Position numbers and translations under genes: made by a program. The notes under the pieces were generated by a model, which saw only the letters and a program-made list of their open reading frames with translations, made no database searches and was not told the DNA's origin. This document shows, piece after piece, positions 22,161 to 34,790 of a DNA stretch of 64,000 nucleotides (positions are counted from its first letter, which is position 1; every line of letters begins with the position of its first letter). Source of the stretch: Zerene cesonia (Eukaryota > Arthropoda > Insecta > Lepidoptera > Pieridae); NCBI RefSeq assembly GCF_012273895.1, contig NC_052108.1, positions 2,356,001-2,420,000 of the forward strand. Reading direction: 5' to 3'.

Positions 22161-25063
22161 GCCGTTTCTGTATGAAGGTGATATCGCGGCTCGCATTACC
22201 GTATTGTGTTTGACAAAATGTCAGATGCATGAGGAAGGAATATGATAAAGTACTTACGTATAATAAATGAAATGTATTTTTTATTTATTGCACGTAAAAA
22301 ATTGCATAAATTATTCTTTAAAAGTAATAATTTTTTAAAGAAATTATTTTCACTTTCCTTTTCCCTTGCTTGTATGGGCGAATCGATTTTAATGTTTTTT
22401 TTTAATTTGAAAGCAGGTGCCTTCTATGTGGTCCCTTTTAAATAAATCCCTTTTAAATTTCTAAATGTATAATACTCACGTGAAATCAAACACAAGAAAA
22501 TACTATATTTAAAGACGGTTTAGTATTTTGTTCAAAATAATTATACAACAGAAACTCTCGTCAACTGTTACGGAAACGGTGTGCGTGTGAAATGGCATAA
22601 CAGTCATGTATATTGGATATAACTGACTATGTAATGTAATAGGGAATGTAAGAAGGCTGGTGAAGTAGGTTTTGTATGGGAATATGTGATGGGCTGTTAA
22701 TATGCGTCGAGTACACTCATTGAATTATTAATTAACAAGATTAATACATTTTGTTTAGATTATTATTAAAACAAAGTATTCAGTCTTATTACGTATGAGT
22801 AGTTCTAAATTTAATACGCTTAAAGTTTCGATTCTTTAAAAATTTTAAATACAAGAACATTTCACAACGAACGTTTTGAAAGTTCAAAGTTTTTTTTTTT
22901 AATTGCATTGAGGATTTTAGGCGCCAAATTATTTTTCAGGGTTCGTTTTTTTTTGAACTGCATACTGTTTAACCAAGTTTTTAAATCAGTTTCGTTCAAA
23001 GAGTGTAAAAGATTTTTGAGAATATTTATTGCTTTGGTATATACATTTGTTTAAAACCCTATCAGAATGCGATTTTGTTTTTATATCAATGGAAAATGGC
23101 GGGTACTGAAGCAGATAAAAGTGTAAATGATAAACGAAATCGTGGGCGTTAAATTTTATTTCTTTAGAAAATCATGTTGTAAAGTTTAATGTTGGCTTTA
23201 AAATTTATCATTATAATGTTTGAATGTTGCAATGAATAAAATCCTAATCAATTCATTTTTGTTACCTTTTAAAAATTAGTGTTATGGTCATAATTGAGTA
23301 TAGAATTAATAATGTTTATGTATGTGTTATATTATACAATATTGCTTCCGACAACAAGTTTAGTCCGCGTACATATAGAAAACTGAATTTACGAGTCAAC
23401 AGCTAAAAGTTGATTTATTAATGATAATATTAAATGTCTTAATATATGTAAGAACAAGTCATTTATCTATTGAGTGTATACAAATGAGGAAATTTTGCGA
23501 TTATTAATCGATACATATACCTATCGGCCTGTTAAAAGCCTAATTCTTACCTTTCTGTTTTGCTATATGGACGTGGATTTTATAATAAATATATTGCTGT
23601 AATAATCTTCCTAAAGGTGTCTATATCAAGCTTGCCTCAGTTCTTGCGTTCAAAAACTCTAGAATTGAAACTTTTTACGATAAAATAAGCTAGATTTGTT
23701 AAGCATCAAGTCTTACGTTTCGTTTCATTTGAGTGAGATGAAAGATATGACGTAGAGGGAAACAGAAAGAGAGCTGTATAAGAAGTTTCATTTCTATCGG
23801 TGCACTATTTTTAATGTACCTGTATATTTTGTGATTGTGAAAACATGGTAGTTATAAGTACGTGTCACTGTATTTCATTTATTGCTTCCATGTACCTGCT
23901 AAATTAATTAAAATTTGTAAATAATAATTTCTTTGTGGAATGCGGCTTTGGAATCTCATTCCTAATAATTGGATACATTAAATTTTCAATTTGCGATGTA
24001 TGAAGACGGTATTTGTGTACATGGTACGCTAAAAGACCTAAAACGCTCTTTGGGTGAACAAAATAGCTCATTTTGCGTCGTGGTCATAGTTAAAAAGACA
24101 CATCGCGAAATTCCTATGTCTATTATGAAAACGCGTTGTGTTGTGACTGTGAAAAAGCCATGACGCGAACATTTATTTGTTAACCATAACACGACGGACG
24201 GGTATTTTATTTTTTTCTAATACTGTGATACACATCACGATGTTGCTCAGTTGACCGCAATGCGTTTGCTTCGTGCGATTTAAGTGTATCGTATATAAAA
24301 AATGTAAATCGAAGTAGGTAATTCATAATTTTGCCAAAACATGAATCATGATTTGTATAAAATACTCATGACTTGGTGTTCATTAAATAATTATATTAAT
24401 ACGTTTACATTAGTTATAAATATTTGCAACTGGAATGCAATTCAATTCACTAAAATATTTTCGTACTATACGTAATACAATTGTTAATAATTTGACGAAA
24501 TTGCGTCCTATAGTCGAAATATAATTGGATATTATTATTCATTATATCTAGGACAAATTAATATACACGAACGAAGGCGCTATCATATGAATAATTTAAA
24601 TTATTTCAACTATGAGCGTAATTTTAGCATAGATTTATCTAGAAAATTGACGTTCAGAAACAGGTCGTAATCAAATTATTATGTAGGAACACACGCTTTA
24701 TGTATACGGATTGTGTGAATAAAAATTAATAGGTCGGTTCGGAAATATTACAAAAGTATAAAATTATGTATGTACCTAATTGTGTCAGTTTTGATTAGAA
24801 ATTATTTCTTATTCACATGTTTGTAATTTTCGCTTATACCTATCTAATTAATATGTGAACATGATATTATGTCAAATAAATATATTTTGTTTTGTTAATA
24901 ATGTGCAGACGGTGTAAAAATGTTGTTTTATTTGCATTCCCTATCATTGATATATAAATAGTTTTACAAAAATTACAATACTTCGCTTTGAATTATTTTC
25001 GCAAACGAAATAATTAACCCGTATAATGAATATAACAAATAAATATAAATATTATTAAACCGA
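22161..25063. other. Gene-free AT-rich DNA
   Basis: No gene recognised. A 64-codon frame at 23969-24163 has no known family. At 22456-22505 a segment 'tttctaaatgtataatactc' resembles the sequence flanking the SINE insertion at 13100-13145 and 13413-13430 in ARMC8 intron 3, but without the SINE. Confidence 0.4.
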
Positions 25064-25207
25064 AATGTCGAAGAATCAAAGGTTCGACGACATGTGACAT
25101 GCCAACCGGCACTTGGCCAACGTAGTGGATTATGGTCTAAACTCTCATAGAAAACCCGTCTTACTACAATGAGGGAGATAAATGGGCTGATAATGTTGAT
25201 GATGATG
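25064..25207 (+). mobile_element. SINE-like retroposon fragment, (GAT)n tail
   Basis: Reverse-complement relative of 13145-13300: 'gttcgacgacatgtgacatg', 'ggcacttggccaacgtagtg', 'gattatggtctaaac', ending 'gggctgataatgttgatgat'. Diverged, with no clear target-site duplication. Confidence 0.65.
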
Positions 25208-26149
25208 TTAACAAAAAGAAATTGTCTTGTGTGCTTGAATGTTCAGTGGTTGCACTTGAAAAACTCTTTTATTAACGTTTCCGTTATTTATATTAACATT
25301 AATTATTGCAACATGTGCACTTTGAATAACTTTTGTTTTAATTATACGTTCCTAAAAATTTTGCGTTCTCGTTCCCGTTTATAAGATACAAGTTGATATA
25401 TGAAACAAGTGAAGTGAGAGCAGACTGTTTATTTAACCCTATTTAAATGTGAATTTGTAATAACTAGCATAAAGCGGTGTACTGCTTACGACTTGCGAAA
25501 TTTTATACCTTGTTATTTTACAAAGGGGGATTTTCAATTATTAGGTGTAATAATAACTGTTTTCGCATTTAATAACATGGGTTTACATAACCAATGAATG
25601 TCATAAATTTCAGCCAAGAAACAACCATAACAATCTAAAAAACTGAATATTAAGTGTGATTCTGATTCTTGAACTGAAGCCAGGTACAGATTTTTTTACT
25701 ATTGTTAACAATCTTGACATGAAAAAAATATTTTGTAAAGATACAAATCTGATAGTTTGTTGATTTCTCAGCAAAGTGTACTACCCGTACTGGGCTCGCG
25801 TAACGCGCTCTGATGATATGTGAAAACAGTCCCCACTTCGTGTGACTCGGCTCATTATAAATAACGAGGTCCGAGCTTTTCATCTTTATTTAGGACGAGG
25901 TTAGCTCATGTATTTGCATAATAAAGGATGCTGGAATAACATCTTCATTTACGCCTTGAGATGAATGATAGGAAATCACTTGATCTAATTATTCCATTAG
26001 CCTATTAAACGCCTGTTATTTAACGCTTAAGAAAAATGACGAAGAAAAATGATGTGACATATTTTCAAGGAAAATACTTAAATGTAGTAACCGGATTTCA
26101 TTCAACGTTAAAACAGAGATTTAAAAAAAAACAATAAATGAAAGCCTTA
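25208..26149. other. Gene-free stretch
   Basis: AT-rich with isolated short open frames (25169-25384 +, 25650-25883 -) that have no recognisable product. No repeat family identified. Confidence 0.35.
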
Positions 26150-26290
26150 GATGTGTTTTTTTTTTTGTGAAGTCCCGTGTTCCCTAGTGGGGTATGGGGC
26201 AGATAATGTACATCCGTTTCACTGAACGATTTTCTTTTAGGGACAAGTAGGTGATCAGCCTTCTGTGTCCTGCCAAACCGAGACATTTTT
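26150..26290 (+). repeat. Lepidopteran interspersed repeat ('tccctagtggggtatggggc')
   Basis: Contains 'cccgtgttccctagtggggt', 'gatgtacatccg'-like text ('aatgtacatccgtttcactg'), and 'aggtgatcagccttctgtgt', ending 'accgagacattttt'. I recognise this as a frequent lepidopteran short repeat. A poly-T run at its left end suggests a retroposon in the - orientation or a MITE. Confidence 0.55.
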
Positions 26291-29200
26291 TAGTTTTTCT
26301 ACTACCTATAATATCTATTATGTGAGTAAGAGTTTTGAAAAGTACGTGATATTTTATCTACGTTCACGCTAAAATTATAATTCACCGTTTTCAATTCACC
26401 GAAAAACAGTATCGAGTTTTGAAGTACTTATGAAAACACGCAACGAAAGTAGGTGAAAGGAAATTTAGTTTATAATGTAATTATACTGTCTTTGATGTCA
26501 AGCCAAGGGATGCTGATCTTATGATCTCTCGTCGGCAGTATACACTTGACAATATATTGCTATGATTTTATAATTATATACTTTACGTACGAGTAACAAG
26601 GACTAAATTGCATTGGAAGAGAAAGGTCGAGTGGATCCTGTGTTGAAGTTTTAACCTATAGTGTTCAGAGCGGCAAGCGTTAATGGAGTGTCTCTTAAAA
26701 TTGATGGTCGAGAGCCGCTTAATCCTGTATGAAATATAGAAATAAACTTCTAATACTTTGGCCATAAAAGTTATATTCCTACGTAAGGCTGAAGATTTTC
26801 AATAGTATTTATTAAGTGTCCTAAGGATTACAAGTGCAAGTAAGTGGATCACGTTGACATCGAGAAAATTTTGGACATAACTTATCTGAGGAATACTCCT
26901 CACTAATACTAGTGTAGGTACCTCAAATATTTTCTGCTTTACATTGTTTGGAAAATGTATGTAGCAAAGAGTTTGGCAGGAGCTATTAAGTTCTAGCTCG
27001 TTTTGCAACAGGTTTATCAAACTATACTTATACTTGTATAATAGTTTATAATTAAAACATTGTCGTACTGTAAATTGTTGTTAGTGTAAGTTAGTTAACG
27101 TAGTTAATGCCACGTGTCATACCTTTAAGCTAATCTACATAAATAAGTTTAACATGATTAGTTCAAGTAATACTCAGGTGACTTTGCTATAAGGTACCTA
27201 GGTAGGTAAGGTACCTCCATGTGCATATTATGAACTCTAATTATGTTGCGTTGCCTTGTTACTACATTTTGTGGTGGTACACTGATCATTTTAAGTAAAA
27301 CTATAAAGTTCAGTTTTGATATGCTTTTGTTTGTATAATGGTTAAGCCATATAGGTTTTAATGCATATGATAATTGCGGAACTTAACTTGGGTATAAAAT
27401 ATATAGGCATCCAGATATAAATTTACAATCATATTCGAAGATATTGTTGTGGTTACAATTGGTTATAAGGTCATGTCTTTTTATCTAATGTTCCAATAGA
27501 TGGAGGACGAGGAAGGTTCTCAATTTCTCAATTCTCGTATCATACGTTTTGTATACTTGGTATTAGATATTTACTTACATAATTGTTTTACCTAACCAAA
27601 TATGAATTGAAATTTTGTCGTTTTCTGCTGAGGTTAGTGAAAATAACTATTTTGTTCTAATTATGCCTTTCCCAAAATATATCTAAGAGTCCTCACTTCA
27701 GTGAATGTCAAGTGAAATAAAATCACAACAGTACCGTTATTACTTATTAAAATATGTATTAACCTCTAATTAATAATTAAAACTTTGAGGCACGAGTCAA
27801 TACTCTTGGTAGTAAGCAATGCATTGTATCGTTCTGTAGTACCTACCCAGCTAACTAGTTAATGATTGAAGTTTTATTATCGGTACTTTCCGATTGTAGA
27901 ACTAATGTTACTTAGTTCTTTTTGGACTTTGCCCACAAATCATTGTATGTTCAAGTAGGTATCTAGGTAATAATATTATGTTATCTGTGGTAGATTCTTA
28001 CTTGAACATACCGTATATAATATTTTACAGTATTTTATTTACCTAGAATAAGTACCTATTGTTAATATATTATAGATATTTTTTGTAATGTATTTTATGT
28101 TAGATTTTTTTTTGGTTATGTAGCTATTTCACGAGACTGTTTTTTACTAATAATTGCATTTGACTACACAACTAGCACGAAGTTTTCCTATTTCATCGCT
28201 AGGAATACATACATTATAATATGATATCATGTCTATCACATCAAAGAGTATATCGATTTCCTGCAAAAAGTATGTTAAAGATAAAACAAGAACAATCAAA
28301 TTATAATTGTAAGAACCGAAAACTTGATAACGTATGTGGTACCGCCTATTCGTTGGTAAATACTATCCCTCCCTTGCTTTTCGCTTTAGCAACTTTTACA
28401 AAGTACAAACTACCAGTATATAAGTGTATAATCTATGATACAAACCCTGCTGCTGAATTGAAAACTCACGGTAACACCATTAATACGAATTTCAAATTGT
28501 ATGCAGTTCTATACAAATGCATTTATTTGTCTGCGGTTTTTATTGAAGGAACATAATATACCGGCACTCGCATAACGGTAGGTATAAGGGGGAATGAAAA
28601 GCAATCTTTTTTTCCTCTTCTAAAATACTGCTGCTGACATGCAAAAAACAATTTTTTTATGTATTATAAAATTAATATATATCTGTGAACAATTTTTTTT
28701 TCGCTTTTACATATTTCTTAGCTGTGCTAATACCTATGCATGGAGTGGATGAGTTGCTTTTTGATTTTGTTATTAAATAAGTAAGTAATTAAATAGACGC
28801 TTAAAACTTTATCAAGTTACGTACCTACCGGCTTTAAAACGATACTGTCAGCGTTTTAAAAGCTTTTGTATTTATGTGATTTTTGTTACTTTAATATTTA
28901 AAAATTACAAAAGAGAATGCTAGTTTCCTATAGGCGTTCTCAGAAAATTGTATTAGAAATTGAAGTTTATGACCAGCTATCGACGTGTAAGTATCCGGAC
29001 CATACGGAGTATTTCCCATGTCTCGGAGTACCCCTGAGGCTCGTAAAGCCGTAAACTACGGAACACAGCCAGCTTACTGGGTCAGAATATTAAATAACGT
29101 TCGTCCTACAATCCTTATTTAGGTTACGGTGAGGCCATTAGGGTACTAGGATCAGTTTATCAATATTTATGGAGGGCACTGAGAGAGTATAAAATGGTTT

Positions 29201-31697
29201 AACAGCGCTTGTTATGTAATTTTAGTAACTACATTTTAAACTAAAGAACAACAACTGCAAAACGTGGCACAACGCTTGCAATTTTATATTTGTCATTATT
29301 CATGAATTGGATTTTATACAATTAGCATTAAAAAAAATTTGTTTAGGTTCAAATAAAAAAAAATGTCATAAAAAGTTGCCACTTCATTAACGGGGTATTG
29401 CATAAAAACTTATACATCAAAATTAGTTTTTGAAATTAATATATTAACTTTTTGTTAGGTTATGCAGTACGTGCTTTCGATGTGTATATATGTATATTTT
29501 TTATTCAAATAAAATCAATAAACAGATAGGCAGGTTGTATTTCTGCATACTTAATAATTTGTAATCAAAATGTTATCATAGATAACGCAAGTGACGCAAT
29601 AGCTTACACAGGCTATACAGAGATTATGTAAGCGTGTCGTGCGTCGCGTACGTGATGCGGCATACGAATAATTGCATGCGTTACGGCCTGCGGGTTTCGG
29701 CCCTTGTGTTGCATTTTACAAGAATATAACATGTGCTCCCAGCGACTATGCAAAATTAGACACGTTTTGTGTAAATTAAGTACTATTTTGAGCGTATATA
29801 TTCCTACATAACAAGCTTTCAATTGTATTCATCGTAGTAGGTAGGTCAAGATATCATTTACAATATAATCGTTTTATTTTATGTTATCCCTCTAAAATAT
29901 ATTGGTGCCTTATTTTATTAAGACATCTACTATTGCATCCAGTTTCTCATAGTGTAATAGAGCGGAAATCCTTTCACGATGGAAGGATATGGAAGTCTGT
30001 CTTGCATGATGTACGCCGCCAACTTGCTTGCTTAGGTCACCTTGTGTCGTCCTTGTCTCGTATATTGCTTTATTTTCTTTTAAAGATTTATTAGTGTGTG
30101 AGATATAGAGTAAGTGAACACATTAACACATTAGTTCCATAACTAAAGTAAGAAAAAGTAAGAAAACGAACATAGCCAACAGGCTGGTTTTAAAATCTAT
30201 ACTTGTTCTTTAAAAAAAATCTTGGTTCATATGGATGCCGCTTCAGGTCATTAATTTTGTATTAGTATCTCTGTGTTACTGTCTGTCTCTGTGTTCATAA
30301 CTACCACATGATTGGACATAAATCTCGCCCCAAGTACAAATTCCCACAAATCCTAAGTACATAGAGTTGCCAAGAAAATATCGCTGTAAAAATCCTTAAG
30401 GCTTTCAAATGAAGTCGTTCAGTTGTTCACGGCAACATATTAGTTTGTCGAACCCTCGTCTCCTCACCGCACAGCCGCCTCGCTTCAGATTACGTGATAT
30501 CGCCGTGGATTGAACGTATATGAGCATTTATCGGGAATCGCTTTGCTCTCTACGTCTGATATGACTTCAGTAGTTCAAGTATTCTGTAATGATATTCCGC
30601 TCCTTTATTAGAAACTCGTTTTAATGTTGATCCCATTTTGTTTTGAAAACCGTCAATAATGCCATGTCATAAAAAAGGGGTTAGACTTAGGTAGAGTTCG
30701 AAAATTATGCTTTTAGTTTATTATTTTTATGCGTAAAATTACGTGTTTTTTTATTTATTGGAGTATTCATTCGAAATAAATAGTTTTATGATATCGTAAT
30801 AGCAGTTCAGTGAAATGACCGCGATTTTGTAACTATCCGGGGTAACAATTGTGCTTTGGAGCCTCAGATTTGGAGCGATGTTATCTAAGCGAATTACCAA
30901 TCCAACTGGACTAGCTGAGATTTACTATCATGTTGATAATCTCAATTGATCAGAAGTGCAAAATGCGATTTTGTATTGCAGACCCATGTCAAAGACTGAT
31001 TGGTTAAATACTAGACCTGTTTATGAAATATGTAGTTTAGTGTCTCTGTTAGTGGGAAAAAATTTAGAACCTTGTTAGGAATAATAATTAGGAATGAAAC
31101 ATTTCGAAATATATTAAAGATTTTAGCTTTCAAAGATTTGGATGAGGACATCAGTTATTTAAAAATTAAAAAGCTTACAAAACTACCGAGACGAAACCGG
31201 GTCGTGTACCTAGTATTTTAAATGAAATGTATAAGGTAACTCTATGATATTTGTGTTTCGTAAATCGCATCTTTCTTCAAAAAAAAAAAATTTCTTTAAA
31301 AATATCCATATCCATATATGTCAAGAAAAAACATAATAAGGGTAAAGAATCAAACGCACACAGAACAGCCGGCAGCGAGTGATGTCCCATCTGAACCCTT
31401 TTATGTACATCTGAGTCCTTCCACAGATTATGTAAATTTGCTTGTCATTGACACTCGTAGGAACTAGAAAACAAAAGTGCTGGCCATTTCATTTGATCTA
31501 TGTCCAATGGAAATGGAGTTTTTGTTTGTTATAGTGGTGTCTGGAAAAATACTGCCTTTGCCTTTTATAATGTTTTCTTTTTGTATAAATAATTATTGTC
31601 ATATAGTAACGTACCTAATTCCTTAGAAACTTGCTAGAATAATAACTTATTGATAGTAGTTTGGTAGTAGACGAGTTATTTAGTTTGTTTTTTGCTT
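26291..31697. other. Gene desert, first part
   Basis: No gene recognised on either strand. The largest open frame, 28221-28556 (111 codons, +), is rich in Lys, Tyr and Ile and resembles no family. A less AT-rich island at about 30420-30560 lacks repeat signatures and a sustained frame, and could be cis-regulatory. TAGGTACCT-type short repeats occur near 27190. Confidence 0.35.
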
Positions 31698-31730
31698 TAT
31701 AGTCGACAAAGAGTTTAATTGTCGACTATA
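31698..31730. repeat. Perfect 12-bp inverted repeat, hairpin
   Basis: TATAGTCGACAA, a nine-base loop, then TTGTCGACTATA. No run of T follows and no gene precedes it. Significance unknown. Confidence 0.6.
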
Positions 31731-34497
31731 CACGCAATCTACGATGGGCACACACAATGCTTTATAGTTATTACTTGAAGCAACCTGAATCAATTCATTG
31801 TAACAGTTCCCCATATTCTCCTAGAACCTAGCTATTGAGCCTCGTAATACTGAAGAAAAGTCAGCAAATTTTGCTTCAAAACATTGCTGACTCGTTATAA
31901 TGCTGTGGACGTTTAACGAATATGTGTAAAGCAGTATTAGATGGACACTTAGGATGCTAAAGTATCGCACGGCTCTATTCCTGCAAAAGTATCCTTTTTA
32001 ATGTCATTTCATTTTCTAACGAGACTTCACGTGACTGAGTTCAAGTTGGAATAAAAATACTTATAATAAAAATATAGGTGCGTAGGTACTTTTAGTTTTT
32101 TCGTGAACTATTTCAACAAATGGTAGCATGATTTTAACAATAACAGTTTATTTTATTTCTGGGACTATTTAAAGAAAGTTTTTATGGACCAACTTTTTAG
32201 AATGAAGGAAAAAATAGAATTTTTACATTAATTAAAAAGCAACTAAGAGCTTTTTTTCATTAACATTAAAAGCTCCTTACAGACCCAAGTGGAGTTAAAT
32301 TAGAATGAAAATGATAATGAGAGGATTAATTTGTTAGAAACAAAGTTGTTGCACTGTCCGAGGAATTTCAAAGTAGTCGGACAACTAGATCCGTCTTTAC
32401 TTAATTAAATATATAACCTATTGTTCTTCAATTGACTAAGATACGAAAGACACTTAAATCAAAGCTTTATTTCCATACTTCGATCGTTGATCGTTGAACA
32501 ATTTGTTTATAACCTGACTTGGTTTAAAAAAAAAAATTATTCTAATAAGTGTTTAGGTACTTACTTCGTGGCGATTAATAATGATGGTATGTATTTTGTA
32601 ATGTGTTACATAAAAAGCAGCATCAATTATTTTATTACGTACATTGTACCGTGCGGTTGTAAGTCAGGATTTAAAACTAGGTCACATTACTTTCGCTCTA
32701 GCTACACTGTTGTCGCTTATACCGGGTTAAATTTACGCGTGTTTAAGAGGTCATTTTATACAAAATTTAAATTTGCCTCAACAAATAACAAGATTTTGCT
32801 GGAAAAATGTTAACTCATTTGTGTCACGCGACTAGAGTTATTTAGGTTAAAAATATAATATAAAAAAACTTACGTATCTTTCATAATATAATGCTACAGG
32901 GAGTTTAAGGAATAGAGAGTAATTTCGAAGACACTTTTTATATTAGTTTATAATGACAGGCACCATGAAATGTGATTTATGCCTCTGAATCATAATGAAG
33001 CTCAATAATTTTAGAACAAATATATATTGCGAAATAAACATAGGCATAGACGTGCTTTTGATTGTCGGTTGGCGGCGGACAGAGGACGGGCGAGTATTAA
33101 AATTAAACTCTTTTGGCTCCTCGCTTTACGCTGAATATTTCAAACAAATTTGTTAACTCAGACGTCGGACACGGGGATTAAACGTCCCAAATTGTGGGGA
33201 ATTATATAAGCGCCGTATAACTTAATGTGGTTACTATTTACGGTACCTACAAATTATTTTGATTATGCTATGAGCAGATTAAGTAGTAGCTGTTATATCT
33301 ACTAGTTTATTACAGAGGACGCACAAACTTTAGTACAGCTTAAAAATCTAGTTTATAATATTCATACAAATAAATATTGCAATACATTCGTCGATTTATT
33401 AAAGATTTTAAGTTTCAACGTAAATATATATATTTCTTTGGTAGTACTGCAACTCTTTAAAGGTAAAGACCAAATTTTACATGATTATTCCTCTTTTAAA
33501 CTTGGTGTGAATGGATCAATTTATATATTATGTCATGCTGTTGTAAAGGAGGTACGTTTAAAATTTAAACGACACTCAATGCTTACTAACCTTTAAAATA
33601 TAAAGGATCCAATAGTCTGTATGATACTGGTGATAATCAACACATCAATTTCTCGTAGCAAATGTTATGCGTTTTGGCATTATGAAATGAAATAAACAGA
33701 TATAAATGTTAGGTAAGTGATGAGGATGACATAGCAGAGACAAAATGTAAATCCTCGCGAGATTGTCAACAGTTCTTTCAAGTTTTATTGTAAAGGTAAA
33801 GATTTTAATAAAACTTTTTACACATGACGTATGCAACATTTTTCTTTTTTTTTAAACATTGGTTATCAGGAACTCATTATATTTTTAAAGTCTCACCCGA
33901 TTGTATTGAAATTTATAAATAATAATCAGATGTAAAATCGACCGCATATGGATAACTAAAAACTTATTTATAAAACATACAACTTTGTAAAAATGTATCA
34001 CCAGCCATTAGTATTATAGAATATTCGTGAACATAGCAGAATCCCACAATAGAAATATTAATTTTATATGTTAAGTTCGTTTGCAAAGTCTACAAGGGTA
34101 CAATTTATGCTCTTTAACCTCCGTATCGTTATGAAACAAAGAACAACAAGAAACAAAATTCAAGACGGCACAGAGTTTGGAAAGTTTATCTTTCATATTA
34201 GCTAGGTCAGCGAGTTAGCAAAATTAGGCCAGATCTAAATTTAATAAGCGAGTCGGCAAGACCGTATTTCATTTAAATTTTGTTTTCCAGCTGTGAAGTT
34301 GTGACGCTTAGATCTAGATACTTATTTATTATTAAGAAGCAACTATACAATTTCGAATAACTTAGAATATTTTTCAATAATAGTTGCTTTGTGCATATTG
34401 TTAATAATTACTGTAGATATTAGTTCTTAGAATTAAGGCAATCGCCTTCGTGACTGAAAGATTTTTGAAAAACGGTGCCTTGTTTTAGAGATTCATT
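31731..34497. other. Gene desert, second part
   Basis: No gene recognised. A 108-codon frame at 32487-32813 (+) lacks any family signature. An island at about 33055-33205 ('ggttggcggcggacagagga') is GC-rich compared with its surroundings and not visibly repetitive. Confidence 0.35.
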
Positions 34498-34790
34498 ATC
34501 ACGATTTGGGCCAGCTCGCACCGGAGAAGGTAGCATAGAATAGAAGATAATCTGTAAAATACGAATTATGCCAATTCTACTGTGATTCGTACGGCGAAAG
34601 GGGAACCCGGATGTTCTCTTCCTATGAAGAAATGAAGGTAAACCTTTCTTCAATTCTTCTTTCCAGTCAACTATTTCCTTAGACACTAACTCAAAATCTA
34701 CTCGTATGGTGTCAAATCGACTCGGGCGGTGGTGATCGCTTACTATCACGCGAACCACCAGCTCAGTTGCCCGCTATGATATAAAAATAT
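34498..34790 (+). repeat. Interspersed retroposon tail, third copy
   Basis: 'cacgatttgggccagctcgc' at the left, 'gtgattcgtacggcgaaagg' in the middle and 'gcgaaccaccagctcagttg' near the right, ending 'tatgatataaaaa'. It matches 21150-21492 in motif order but is more diverged. The - strand frame at 34420-34758 is a shadow of this repeat. Confidence 0.6.
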
